DNA of 9,428 nt from Chlorobiales bacterium (lineage in GTDB: Bacteria > Bacteroidota > Chlorobiia > Chlorobiales > Chlorobiaceae): assembly GCA_022360275.1 (NCBI GenBank), contig JAKSDC010000025.1:1-9428 (forward strand), in the 5' to 3' direction. A program made the translations under genes and the position numbers. How positions within the stretch are numbered: position 1 is the stretch's first letter; every line of letters begins with the position of its first letter. The notes under the pieces were generated by a model. It made no database searches. It was not told the DNA's origin and saw only the letters and a program-made list of their open reading frames with translations. Shown here one piece after another: positions 1-6,667 of this stretch.

Positions 1-543
1 GTTCACCCGGCTACCCTCTTTAAGGTCATTAATGGTAGTATTCTCGAATGTATACGGGATGATCGCAACAGTAAAGCTGTTTTCACCGACGCTCGCCACA
101 GTAAGACTGACGCCATCGACCGCAATCGAGCCTATCGGCACAATGAAGGGCTGAAATTCTTCAGGGAAGCCAATCCGTATTTCCCGGCTTCCCCCAAGAT
201 CATAAACCCCGAGAACCTTACCGACACAGTCGATATGGCCTTGCACAAAATGACCGCCGAGCCTGTCCGAAGCTCGCAACGCTCTCTCAAGGTTTACGGG
301 AACACCGGCAGCAAAGAAACCAAGCGTGGTTTTTTTCAGTGTTTCCTCGATGGTGTCGACATCGAATGTCTTGTCGCCAAGAGCCACAACTGTCTGGCAT
401 GTTCCGTTGATCGCCACGCTCTCGTCGATTGCCAGATCATTGAACTCATGTTCGTTTTTATAGCGCACCGTCATGCGCAGGCTTGTTCCCCGGCTGCTTA
501 TTCCTGCTATTGTCCCGATATCTTTGACAATCCCGGTAAACAT
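1..543 (-). CDS. ribE: riboflavin synthase alpha chain, 3' end cut by window edge
   Basis: Cytoplasmic enzyme of the last step of riboflavin synthesis: two molecules of 6,7-dimethyl-8-ribityllumazine dismutate to riboflavin and 5-amino-6-ribitylaminouracil. The 181 visible codons start with the family hallmark MFTGIV. They contain both lumazine-binding barrels: the first has SVAINGTCQTV at residues 42-52, and the second begins near GGHFVQGHID (96-105) and repeats the signature as SIAVDGVSLTV. E. coli RibC is a little over 200 residues, so roughly 20-35 C-terminal residues lie beyond position 1. The frame is open to the edge. It starts 7 nt after the tpx stop, with only a weak GGA-type ribosome site (ACGGAAA) before the ATG, so translational coupling to tpx is likely. 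No FMN riboswitch is visible upstream. Family assignment is firm; the operon is inferred from spacing. Confidence 0.94.
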   Translation of the reverse strand, partial: MFTGIVKDIGTIAGISSRGTSLRMTVRYKNEHEFNDLAIDESVAINGTCQTVVALGDKTFDVDTIEETLKKTTLGFFAAGVPVNLERALRASDRLGGHFVQGHIDCVGKVLGVYDLGGSREIRIGFPEEFQPFIVPIGSIAVDGVSLTVASVGENSFTVAIIPYTFENTTINDLKEGSRVN

Positions 544-550
544 TTTCCGT

Positions 551-1051
551 CTACACCATGGCTTTCAGTGCCGCCTCGTAATCGGGTTCCTGGGTTATTT
601 CCGGCACCTGTTCGGTATAAATAACCTTTCCCTCGTTGTCAACAATAACCACGGCGCGGGCAAGTATTCCTTTCAAAGGACCGTCAGCCATGGTAACTCC
701 GTAATCGCTGCCGAATTCAGGCGAACGGAATACCGAGAGTGAAAGAACATTTTCAATACCTTCAACTTCGCAAAAGCGCTTGTGTGCAAAAGGAAGGTCT
801 GCAGAAATACAAAGTACGACAGTATCGGGAATGCTTGAAGCCTCGAGGTTGAAACGTCTTACGGAAGCTGCACAGACAGGGGTATCGAGACTGGGAAAAA
901 TGTTCAGCACAACTCTTTTTCCGGCAAAATCAGCCATGTTTGCTTCCGAAAGATCTTTATTCACGAGGGTGAAAGACGGTGCCGCTGTTCCAACTGCAGG
1001 TAAGGTGCCAACAGTTGTGACAGGATTTCCTTTTAATGTGATAGTGGCCAT
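551..1051 (-). CDS. tpx: thiol peroxidase Tpx (atypical 2-Cys peroxiredoxin)
   Basis: Reduces hydrogen peroxide and alkyl hydroperoxides using thioredoxin-derived electrons. The 166-residue product has the usual Tpx length and a thioredoxin fold. The peroxidatic cysteine is C60 in PSLDTPVCAASVRRFN, with T57 and the conserved Arg of the active site nearby. The resolving cysteine is C94 in AHKRFCEVEGIENV. These match C61 and C95 of E. coli Tpx, so the enzyme should form an intramolecular disulfide. No signal peptide is present, although E. coli Tpx has been described as periplasmic; here it is probably cytoplasmic. The start is fixed by a canonical AAGGAG seven nt upstream. It lies 7 nt before ribE in the same direction and 226 nt after a DoxX-family gene, a redox-flavoured context. 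Confidence 0.96.
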   Translation of the reverse strand: MATITLKGNPVTTVGTLPAVGTAAPSFTLVNKDLSEANMADFAGKRVVLNIFPSLDTPVCAASVRRFNLEASSIPDTVVLCISADLPFAHKRFCEVEGIENVLSLSVFRSPEFGSDYGVTMADGPLKGILARAVVIVDNEGKVIYTEQVPEITQEPDYEAALKAMV

Positions 1052-1058
1052 TATGTTA

Positions 1059-1064
1059 CTCCTT
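1059..1064 (-). promoter_or_regulatory. Shine-Dalgarno site of tpx
   Basis: On the minus strand AAGGAG lies 7 nt before the tpx ATG. It is the only canonical Shine-Dalgarno sequence at good spacing that I find before any gene in this window, which suggests strong translation of the peroxidase. Confidence 0.75.
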
Positions 1065-1277
1065 GTTGTTAACTACAAAAACTTGCATTTCAATATATGA
1101 TAGCGCAAAACAGTAGGCCAGAACAGGGAAAACGCAAACAAAGTTCCCGTCACAGGTGCAATTACCCGTCCACGGATCAAAAAGCAGATAAGATAGGAAT
1201 AGAGAGAATAAAAACCTTTCAGGAAATCAGGCCTCTCTTGTCAGCCGACTTTTGACTGAAGACTGCAAGCTCTTTGC

Positions 1278-1694
1278 TCAGTCCCACAACCCTCTTCCCC
1301 TCGAAAGACTGTAGCTGCCCGAGCCGAGAAAAACAATTGCCAGGGAGCCGAAAAGGTAGAGGAACTGCAATTCCAGAGCATGACCGCCATGTTGAGTCAG
1401 GGAAAACAGTTCGCTGCTATGTACCAGGTATATCGCAGCAACCATCACAAAAGCCTGAAGCAGTGCAGCGGGGCGAGAAAGAATGCCCAGAATGATAAGT
1501 AAAGGCGCCAATACCTCCCCCAGCAGCACCCCGTAGGAGAAATACGTTGGCAACCCTGCATCAGTGAGGGTCTTTTCAATAAACCCAAGCCCGCTTTTAA
1601 GTTTGTGGATCCCGTGAAACAACATCAGTCCGCCAACAGACAAGCGGAGCAGCAGCTTACCCAGGTCGTTATTTTGAATAATACGCTCTATCAT
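1278..1694 (-). CDS. DoxX family integral membrane protein
   Basis: A 138-residue membrane protein of the DoxX family. It has four predicted helices, near residues 10-28, 50-71, 74-92 and 107-124. The family-type first helix reads LLRLSVGGLMLFHGIHKL, and the C-terminus resembles the usual GxGxYSLxR ending (GSGSYSLSRGRG). DoxX was named for a subunit of archaeal thiosulfate:quinone oxidoreductase, but most bacterial members have no proven reaction; mycobacterial DoxX works with superoxide dismutase and a thiosulfate sulfurtransferase in thiol homeostasis. Here it lies upstream of tpx on the same strand with 226 nt between them, so a shared redox role is possible but unproven. There is no clear Shine-Dalgarno before the ATG. 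In a sulfur-oxidising host a link to sulfur redox would be natural; that is inference. Confidence 0.88.
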   Translation of the reverse strand: MIERIIQNNDLGKLLLRLSVGGLMLFHGIHKLKSGLGFIEKTLTDAGLPTYFSYGVLLGEVLAPLLIILGILSRPAALLQAFVMVAAIYLVHSSELFSLTQHGGHALELQFLYLFGSLAIVFLGSGSYSLSRGRGLWD

Positions 1695-1800
1695 ATCGGT
1701 AGAATTTTTGGGGTTTTAGGTAAGTTACAAAAGCCGTAAAAAAACACCAATTACAGCATTAGTTTCTTCCTGCAGATACTACTACCACAATATCTCCCGC

Positions 1801-1846
1801 CTATAAAAAGAACAACCGGACTGCCCAACGGAGAAGGACAGTCCGG
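1801..1846 (-). terminator. intrinsic terminator of the porin gene
   Basis: Arms 1836-1846 and 1816-1826 form an 11-bp stem with a 9-nt loop. On the minus strand it is followed by TTGTTCTTTTTATAG. The one non-Watson-Crick position would be a G-U pair in the minus-strand transcript but a C-A mismatch in the plus-strand one, so the element is built for leftward transcription. It sits about 55 nt after the porin stop codon and separates the porin from the DoxX gene. Confidence 0.85.
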
Positions 1847-1901
1847 CGTTCCGGATGTTGTGTTAACGGTAAAACCAGAAAGAACAATCTTTCAGCTCAG
1901 C

Positions 1902-2927
1902 TTAGTTGGCAGTAAACTTGAAGTTGTAGATAGCGCCAACTGAGAGAACATAAGGCGTATGATCTGAGTCGAGATCGGCATAGCTCGCCATTGCATAAAT
2001 CTGAGCGTTGTCAAGGACGTTATAGAAAGCGCCTCCGGTGAGCCCCAGTCCTTCAGCTGCGCCATCGTCAACAAGACCGACAGACAATGAAAGATCGGTT
2101 TTCGCCTTTTTCAGCATAGCTGTCCCTGTCAGATAGAAGTAGTTGACATCGTTATAACCCGAAATGTCAATATTTTCATAAGAAGCGCCTGCCTTCCAGC
2201 CATCACCCTTGTAAGTTGCATAAGCCCTGATCGCATCCCCGTCCTTGGCAATACCAGGGTATATGGAGCTGCCGCCACTTTCATAGTCAGGATTGTCCGC
2301 ATAGACTGCGCCCACCGTAAATCCATTCGTGTTGTAAGAGCCACCTGCAAGCCAAGCAAGTTTATTATCGTCGGTAGCATCTTCAAACGCAATACCGCCG
2401 ACAAGCTTGAAACCATTCAGGTTAGGTGTAAAATACTGGAATGAATTATCGGTAAAGCCGTTTGTCGCAGGGGACAAGCCATAAGTTGCGCCGCCGCCGT
2501 TAAACACGCCTCCGGCATTGATCCTTGAAAGATCATAAAAAGGATCGAGCGCAAACCCTGGGAATTTGTATGCATTGGTCATGCGTCCATACGTCAGCTT
2601 ACCATACTCGGACTCAAATCCTCCAAAGAAGAAACGCTGCTCAAAGGCATCTTTATCAGCATCCGCATCGGCGAAAGCACGCACCTGCAAATGCACAAAA
2701 GCCTTGATGTCTTCATTGCCGTATGAACCTTTAATCCCGAAACGCGAAACATTGTCCGTTCCTTTCCAACGATCGAGGTCGTCGCCAACGCCGTCCTCGT
2801 CAACATAATTTACAGAATAGCGAAGGTTACCGTACACGGTAACACTCGGCTTCATTTCCGCCTTCAGCGTAGACGGAAGTGCCCACACCATGACCAGACA
2901 CAGTAGTGATAGGATTTTTTTCTTCAT
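1902..2927 (-). CDS. outer membrane porin (general Gram-negative porin-like beta-barrel)
   Basis: A 341-residue exported protein. Residues 1-23 form a signal peptide: MKKK, then a hydrophobic core, with cleavage likely after A23 (STLKA/E). The mature part looks like a beta-barrel porin. It opens with SVTVYGNLRYSVNY, continues with SRFGIKGSYGNEDIKAFVHLQVRAF and FFFGGFESEYGKLTYGR, and is rich in alternating aromatic/polar strands and Gly/Asp/Asn loops. This order (YG..., SRFGIKG, then R-F-FGG-GKL-GR) is that of the Gram-negative porin/Porin_4 type. It should form a diffusion channel in the outer membrane; solute preference cannot be read. The end, YNFKFTAN, lacks the common terminal Phe, which is three residues earlier. 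It appears monocistronic, with its own terminator and a repeat-rich upstream region. Only a weak GAGAG lies before the start. Confidence 0.86.
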   Translation of the reverse strand: MKKKILSLLCLVMVWALPSTLKAEMKPSVTVYGNLRYSVNYVDEDGVGDDLDRWKGTDNVSRFGIKGSYGNEDIKAFVHLQVRAFADADADKDAFEQRFFFGGFESEYGKLTYGRMTNAYKFPGFALDPFYDLSRINAGGVFNGGGATYGLSPATNGFTDNSFQYFTPNLNGFKLVGGIAFEDATDDNKLAWLAGGSYNTNGFTVGAVYADNPDYESGGSSIYPGIAKDGDAIRAYATYKGDGWKAGASYENIDISGYNDVNYFYLTGTAMLKKAKTDLSLSVGLVDDGAAEGLGLTGGAFYNVLDNAQIYAMASYADLDSDHTPYVLSVGAIYNFKFTAN

Positions 2928-3036
2928 GTTGCTGCTCTCTAAATGTTTGTGTTGCTGTTTTTCTCGTTCTTCTTTCTGCCGAAGTTAAAGCTGCGAACCT
3001 TTTCTCATCTCGCCCTCTCGGCAAAAATCATATATC

Positions 3037-3070
3037 TATAAGTATATATACCTATATACTCATTAATGAG
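3037..3070. promoter_or_regulatory. two adjacent palindromes upstream of the porin, candidate operator
   Basis: Positions 3037-3056 (TATAAGTATATATACCTATA) form a 20-bp palindrome with 9 of 10 pairs matching; the core GTATATATAC is perfect. Two bases later, CTCATTAATGAG (3059-3070) is a perfect 12-bp palindrome. They lie 110-145 bp upstream of the porin start. Palindromes of this size next to an outer-membrane gene suggest binding sites for a dimeric regulator, but AT-rich DNA makes some palindromes by chance. The regulator is unknown. Confidence 0.4.
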
Positions 3071-3094
3071 ATGATATATTAATGAGATGATATA
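3062..3094. repeat. two tandem copies of a 16-bp unit
   Basis: ATTAATGAGATGATAT occurs at 3062-3077 and again at 3078-3093 with no mismatch, plus one further matching base. The first copy shares its start with the right half of the CTCATTAATGAG palindrome, so the ATTAATGAG half-site is present twice. It may be a duplicated regulator half-site or a slippage product upstream of the porin promoter. Confidence 0.7.
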
Positions 3095-3121
3095 AAAAAC
3101 GCCTGATAAAACCAAATGTTC

Positions 3122-3169
3122 AAATAAGCAAAGAAGAAAACGAAGCGCCTCCCTTTCATAGAAAGGGAG
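3122..3169 (-). terminator. probable intrinsic terminator of comEB-ribD
   Basis: CTCCCTTTC (3149-3157) and GAAAGGGAG (3161-3169) make a perfect 9-bp stem with a 3-nt loop, about 70 nt after the ribD stop. On the minus strand the stem is followed by GCGCTTCGTTTTCTTCTTTG, T-rich but interrupted, so termination may be partial. Confidence 0.5.
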
Positions 3170-3239
3170 CGGGAAAAACTGAAATCAGACCGACCTTTTC
3201 GAAAAAAAAGAAAGGTATGCCCGCAGGTAGAAACGAGAA

Positions 3240-4355
3240 TTACAGGACGTAGGCTTCGAGCAGGAGATCTTCACCGAAAAAACAGGGAGGCTCAAACCGG
3301 AAACGGAAAGCTTGATCAGGAACATCGACCCCAAGCCGGTCGAATGAGTCGAGACCGTCACTTCCGAATACTCTGGGGGCCACATACAGATACATTTTGT
3401 CGACAAGCCCGGCTCGAAGCAATGAAGCCGAAAGTCGGGAACCTGCCTCTACAAAAACGGAAATGATGTTTTTCGTATGAAGAAACCGCAAAATCTCTTC
3501 AAGATCAAGACTCCCATGCTTTTCGTTGACACATGCCACCTCCACGCCCTTCTTCCGTAAACGATCGATCTTCAGGGTGTCAACCGTTCTGCCGGATGTG
3601 AAAACAAGAGTCGGGGCGTCATCATTAAACACTCTTGCAGTATCGGGAAGCTTTAACGAACGATCGAGGACTACACGCAGAGGACTTGGACCGGACACAT
3701 GACGTACTGTCAGTCGGGGGTCGTCAGTAAGAACGGTTGCCGACCCGGTAAAAACAGCATCATAACGGCTGCGCAGTCTGTGCACATGAACCCTTGCCTC
3801 AGTGCCGGTGATCCATTGCGACAACCCTTTTGCTGTTGCTATTTTACCATCGAGGGTCTGAGCGAGCTTGAGAGCGACAAACGGGATGTTCTTCAGGTGA
3901 CTTTTGACAAATGCTTCATTTAGTTTCAGGGATTTCTCCTGAAGCACTCCTTCGATAACCTCCACCCCTGCCTCACGGAGTTTCTGAATACCTCGTCCTG
4001 CAACCTTTGTATGCGGGTCCCTACAAGAGACGACAACTCTGGGAATTTTTTTTTCTATGATAAGGTCACTGCAGGGAGGCGTTTTACCATGGTGGGAACA
4101 AGGCTCAAGGTTGACATAAAGCGTGGATCGCCGCAGCAAGGAGAGATCGCTTACGGATGAGATGGCGTTAACCTCGGCATGCGGTCCCCCAAATCGTTCA
4201 TGATAACCTTCTCCAATAACCTGCCCTTCGGCCACGAGTATCGAGCCTACCATGGGATTGGGGCTGACATAACCCGCCCCTTTTTCCGCAAGCTCAAAAC
4301 AGCGCGCCATAAAACCCTCATGGAGCAGCTTGTCGTTTTTTTCATTCACAGTCAT
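3240..4355 (-). CDS. ribD: bifunctional pyrimidine deaminase/reductase RibD
   Basis: Catalyses two consecutive steps of riboflavin synthesis: deamination of 2,5-diamino-6-ribosylamino-4(3H)-pyrimidinone 5'-phosphate, then NADPH-dependent reduction of the ribose chain. The 371-residue length is normal for the fused enzyme. The N-terminal cytidine-deaminase-like domain (about 12-150) shows SPNPMVG (31-37), the HAE motif with zinc ligand H59 and catalytic E61, and PCSHHGKTPPC with zinc ligands C86 and C95. The reductase domain (about 158-371) shows ALKLAQTLDGKIA, SQWITG, TDDPRLTVR and VEAGSRLSASLLRAGLVD, and closes with a typical GSDG region. The start follows the comEB stop after 18 nt, with only GAGAG before the ATG, and fits E. 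coli RibD with a short extension. It is probably cotranscribed with comEB; no FMN riboswitch is visible. Confidence 0.97.
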   Translation of the reverse strand: MTVNEKNDKLLHEGFMARCFELAEKGAGYVSPNPMVGSILVAEGQVIGEGYHERFGGPHAEVNAISSVSDLSLLRRSTLYVNLEPCSHHGKTPPCSDLIIEKKIPRVVVSCRDPHTKVAGRGIQKLREAGVEVIEGVLQEKSLKLNEAFVKSHLKNIPFVALKLAQTLDGKIATAKGLSQWITGTEARVHVHRLRSRYDAVFTGSATVLTDDPRLTVRHVSGPSPLRVVLDRSLKLPDTARVFNDDAPTLVFTSGRTVDTLKIDRLRKKGVEVACVNEKHGSLDLEEILRFLHTKNIISVFVEAGSRLSASLLRAGLVDKMYLYVAPRVFGSDGLDSFDRLGVDVPDQAFRFRFEPPCFFGEDLLLEAYVL

Positions 4356-4373
4356 GTGCTCTCATGCAAATGA

Positions 4374-4901
4374 TCAGGGTTTCTCAACATGTATTTGCAC
4401 CAGTTTCACACCGGAGAAACGGAGAAGCTCCGAAATGTGATCGATTTTGTAAGGTTTGTCGAAGTAGATCGTCTTGATACCTACGTTTATCAGTACCTTC
4501 AGGCAGTGTATGCACGGACTTGCAGTAATGTAAATATCGGCATCCTTGATGGAAACACCGTGTTTTGCAGCCTGGGCTATTGCATTGATTTCGGCGTGAA
4601 TGGTGTTGACGCAGTTCTCTTCCACCGTACCGTCAGGGTGGGTGCTGCGATATATCTTACAGGTTGTTTCATTGCAATGCGGCAAACCCGAAGGTGCACC
4701 GTTATAGCCGGTTGAAAGAATATTATTATCACGCACAAGCACAGCACCGATATGCCCCCTGGTGCAGGTAGCCCTGCGTGAAATCAGGTGAGCGACACTC
4801 ATAAAATATTCATGCCAGCCAAGCCGCGCCTCTTGGGGTGCACCGCTCCCGCTTTTACCGGGAAGACAGCAGCCCTCGTTTTTTTGTAGATCTTCAGGCA
4901 T
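4374..4901 (-). CDS. comEB: deoxycytidylate (dCMP) deaminase, ComEB type
   Basis: Zinc enzyme that deaminates dCMP to dUMP, feeding dTMP synthesis. The 175-residue protein has the family core from WHEYFMSVAHLISRRATC (29-46). It has IGAVLVRDNNILSTGYNGAPSGLPHC (51-76), HAE with zinc ligand H102 and catalytic E104, and SPCIHC with zinc ligands C130 and C133. C76, C81 and C97 may bind the second, structural zinc known in some members. Bacillus ComEB belongs to the competence comE operon, but its own role is nucleotide metabolism; no competence genes are here. About 22 residues precede the usual family start, with a CC pair and Gly/Ser-rich stretch, and no alternative start codon lies between. No Shine-Dalgarno is seen. 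It is first in a likely operon with ribD, whose N-domain has the same fold. Confidence 0.93.
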   Translation of the reverse strand: MPEDLQKNEGCCLPGKSGSGAPQEARLGWHEYFMSVAHLISRRATCTRGHIGAVLVRDNNILSTGYNGAPSGLPHCNETTCKIYRSTHPDGTVEENCVNTIHAEINAIAQAAKHGVSIKDADIYITASPCIHCLKVLINVGIKTIYFDKPYKIDHISELLRFSGVKLVQIHVEKP

Positions 4902-4998
4902 ATGCAGGATTTTGATACATTATTCAATGATAAAAAAGAAGTTTATCAAGGTAAAAATGCAACATTTAAAAAAGATATAAGAAAAAAACAGAACGACG
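4902..4998. promoter_or_regulatory. divergent intergenic region of comEB-ribD and rqcH
   Basis: These 97 AT-rich bases separate two divergent units and must hold both start signals unless promoters lie inside the genes. A-runs dominate the rqcH side. I find no well-spaced pair of -35/-10 boxes close to consensus on either strand, so no precise promoter is called. Confidence 0.45.
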
Positions 4999-6651
4999 AT
5001 GCTGCGCAACTATTTCACCCTTTACCACTTCGCTTTTGAACTCCGGGAACGTCTCGAGGGTGGCTATGTTTTCGAGGTTTTTTCCCAGCAGCGCAACGAA
5101 ATTACCATCAGCCTGATCACCAACAAGGGTGAGCATATGCAGCTTCTTGTGGTCACCGGACACCCGAAACTCTGTATACATTCACGGGAAGGGCTAAACA
5201 GAAAACAGCGCAATACCGCTGCATTGATGCCGGAAATTGCGGAGAAAAAAATCTCGGATGTTACCATCGACCCCGGTGACAGGATAATCCGGTTACCACT
5301 TGAAGACAACTATACCATCGTGCTTCAGCTTTTCAGCGCAAAAACAAACGTGCTCCTGGAGAAAAACCAGCGGATAATCAACAGCTTCAAGCAGAGCTCT
5401 TCACCCAACCCCTTTGCTGAAAAAGGGTTGCCAAAACCGGAAATAGTTCGTTCACTTGAACTCCTGGCTTACAATTACCCTGTTTTTGCTGAACGCTTTC
5501 ATGCTGCAGCAGTACCGGATATCTACGGAAAACTGATGAACATACTTCCGGGTTTTGACCGCCAGCTGGTCAGAGAACTCCTTGGCCGGTGCGGAAGCGA
5601 TTGCTCGCCGGCAAACATTCATACCGAACTAACCGCTCTTTTTCACGAGTTGCTCGACCCGCTGCCTTCCGTATATACCGGCAAAAAAAACAGTCCTGAA
5701 TTCTCAATTCTGCACAATCCACCTGAAAACTCCGTCAAGCTTGCAACAATACTTGAAAGCCTGAATCTCTACAGTCGAAAAATATGGCAACACCTGAAAA
5801 CAAAAGAGCTCGTTCATGAACTCGACACCAGACTGAAACATAAAATGGCAAAAATCGAACGTGAACTTGCTCATTTTCAGCCCGAAAAACTCAGGAAACA
5901 GGTCGATGAATATGAACGAAACGGGCACCTTTTAATTGCCAATCTGTACAACCTCGACCGGAAAGAAGACAACATCACAGTTACGAATGTGTTCGAGCCG
6001 GACGGTTCTTTGCTGACAATCCCCCTGAAACCGGAATTGAGCCTTCAGCAGAATGCTGTTGCGTGGTTTGCTAAAGCATCGAAAACAAGGGCGAAAATAG
6101 AAGGGAGCTTCCAGAGAAAAGCAACCATAACAGCACAAAAAAAGGAGCTTCAGCAGCTTGTTGCAAAAGCAAACGAACTCTCAAACCCATCGCAGGTCAA
6201 AGCGTTTTATGAAGCAAACCGATCCGTCCTTAAAGATCTCGGACTTGCCTCTTTCCAAAAAAAAGAAACAAAACAGTTGCCATTCAAGACATTTGCCATC
6301 ACCCCAAAGGCGACACTCTATGTCGGTAAAAACGCCAGGAACAATGAACAACTCACGTTCTCCTTTGCAAAACCACACGACATCTGGCTCCATGCAAGAG
6401 GCACCGCCGGGTCGCACTGCATTCTTCGCGGAGCAACAATGCAAAACACCACCGCAATACGGAGAGCTGCGGAAATAGCGGCCTTTTACTCGTCCGCAAA
6501 GAACTCGCAACTTGTTCCGGTCATATACACTGAAAAAAAATATATCCGGCGAGCCAGAAAAATGCCTCATGGACAGGTTCTGACAGAAAAGGAAAACGTC
6601 ATTATGGCACGTCCGTCCGCTGCCGGCTGTCAGCAAACTTCAGACAGTTAA
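4999..6651 (+). CDS. rqcH: NFACT family protein, RqcH-type ribosome quality control factor
   Basis: RqcH binds 50S subunits blocked by peptidyl-tRNA and directs C-terminal alanine tailing of stalled chains for degradation; older names are fibronectin-binding protein A and DUF814. The 550 residues show NFACT-N first, with the D94-R95 pair in IDPGDRIIRL aligning with the functionally essential D97-R98 of Bacillus RqcH. Charged coiled-coil stretches follow near 270-310 and 360-395. NFACT-R comes last, with VGKNARNNEQL (442-452), the signature DIWLHARGTAGSH (461-473) and a final VIYTEKKYIRRARKMPHGQV. The start NYFTLYHFAFEL...FSQQRNE differs from the Firmicute form and resembles the Bacteroidota/Chlorobiota type as I recall it. 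No signal peptide or anchor, so it is cytoplasmic. The hotdog gene follows after 16 nt. Confidence 0.92.
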   Translation: MLRNYFTLYHFAFELRERLEGGYVFEVFSQQRNEITISLITNKGEHMQLLVVTGHPKLCIHSREGLNRKQRNTAALMPEIAEKKISDVTIDPGDRIIRLPLEDNYTIVLQLFSAKTNVLLEKNQRIINSFKQSSSPNPFAEKGLPKPEIVRSLELLAYNYPVFAERFHAAAVPDIYGKLMNILPGFDRQLVRELLGRCGSDCSPANIHTELTALFHELLDPLPSVYTGKKNSPEFSILHNPPENSVKLATILESLNLYSRKIWQHLKTKELVHELDTRLKHKMAKIERELAHFQPEKLRKQVDEYERNGHLLIANLYNLDRKEDNITVTNVFEPDGSLLTIPLKPELSLQQNAVAWFAKASKTRAKIEGSFQRKATITAQKKELQQLVAKANELSNPSQVKAFYEANRSVLKDLGLASFQKKETKQLPFKTFAITPKATLYVGKNARNNEQLTFSFAKPHDIWLHARGTAGSHCILRGATMQNTTAIRRAAEIAAFYSSAKNSQLVPVIYTEKKYIRRARKMPHGQVLTEKENVIMARPSAAGCQQTSDS

Positions 6652-6667
6652 CTTCAAACAAGAAACC

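Larger units (their letters stand above)
2928..3239. other. 312-bp intergenic region between porin and ribD
   Basis: From left to right it holds a presumed porin leader, including a 6-bp inverted repeat TGCCGA/TCGGCA (2977-2982 and 3018-3023) with a nested GCGA/TCGC. It then holds a very AT-rich block of palindromes and tandem repeats (about 3030-3095) and a hairpin that probably ends ribD transcription (3149-3169). I see no clear TTGACA-like -35 for the porin. A 65-codon frame overlapping the porin start shows no protein-like features. Confidence 0.6.

Noticed and set aside
780..1100. 106-codon plus-strand frame over tpx
   Set aside because: Antisense to a clearly conserved Tpx sequence and without any family signal of its own.
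1254..1283. GACTGA/TCAGTC with GCAA/TTGC around the DoxX stop
   Set aside because: The stem is bulged and followed on the minus strand by a mixed sequence, not a T-run, so a terminator cannot be supported.
2827..3024. 65-codon minus-strand frame overlapping the porin start
   Set aside because: Highly charged, no recognisable domain, overlaps the porin signal peptide region in another frame, and lies in the likely leader.
3193..3215. ACCTTT/AAAGGT inverted repeat just after the ribD stop
   Set aside because: Only 6 bp with a long homopolymer loop and no following T-run; the 3149-3169 hairpin is a much better terminator.
4356..4998. FMN riboswitch or competence-operon context for comEB-ribD
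   Set aside because: No conserved RFN-type stems were recognised upstream of comEB or ribD, and no comEA/comEC gene adjoins comEB.
6181..6636. 151-codon minus-strand frame inside rqcH
   Set aside because: It lies wholly antisense to the conserved NFACT-R domain, has a Cys/Phe-rich composition typical of an antisense shadow, and shows no domain.
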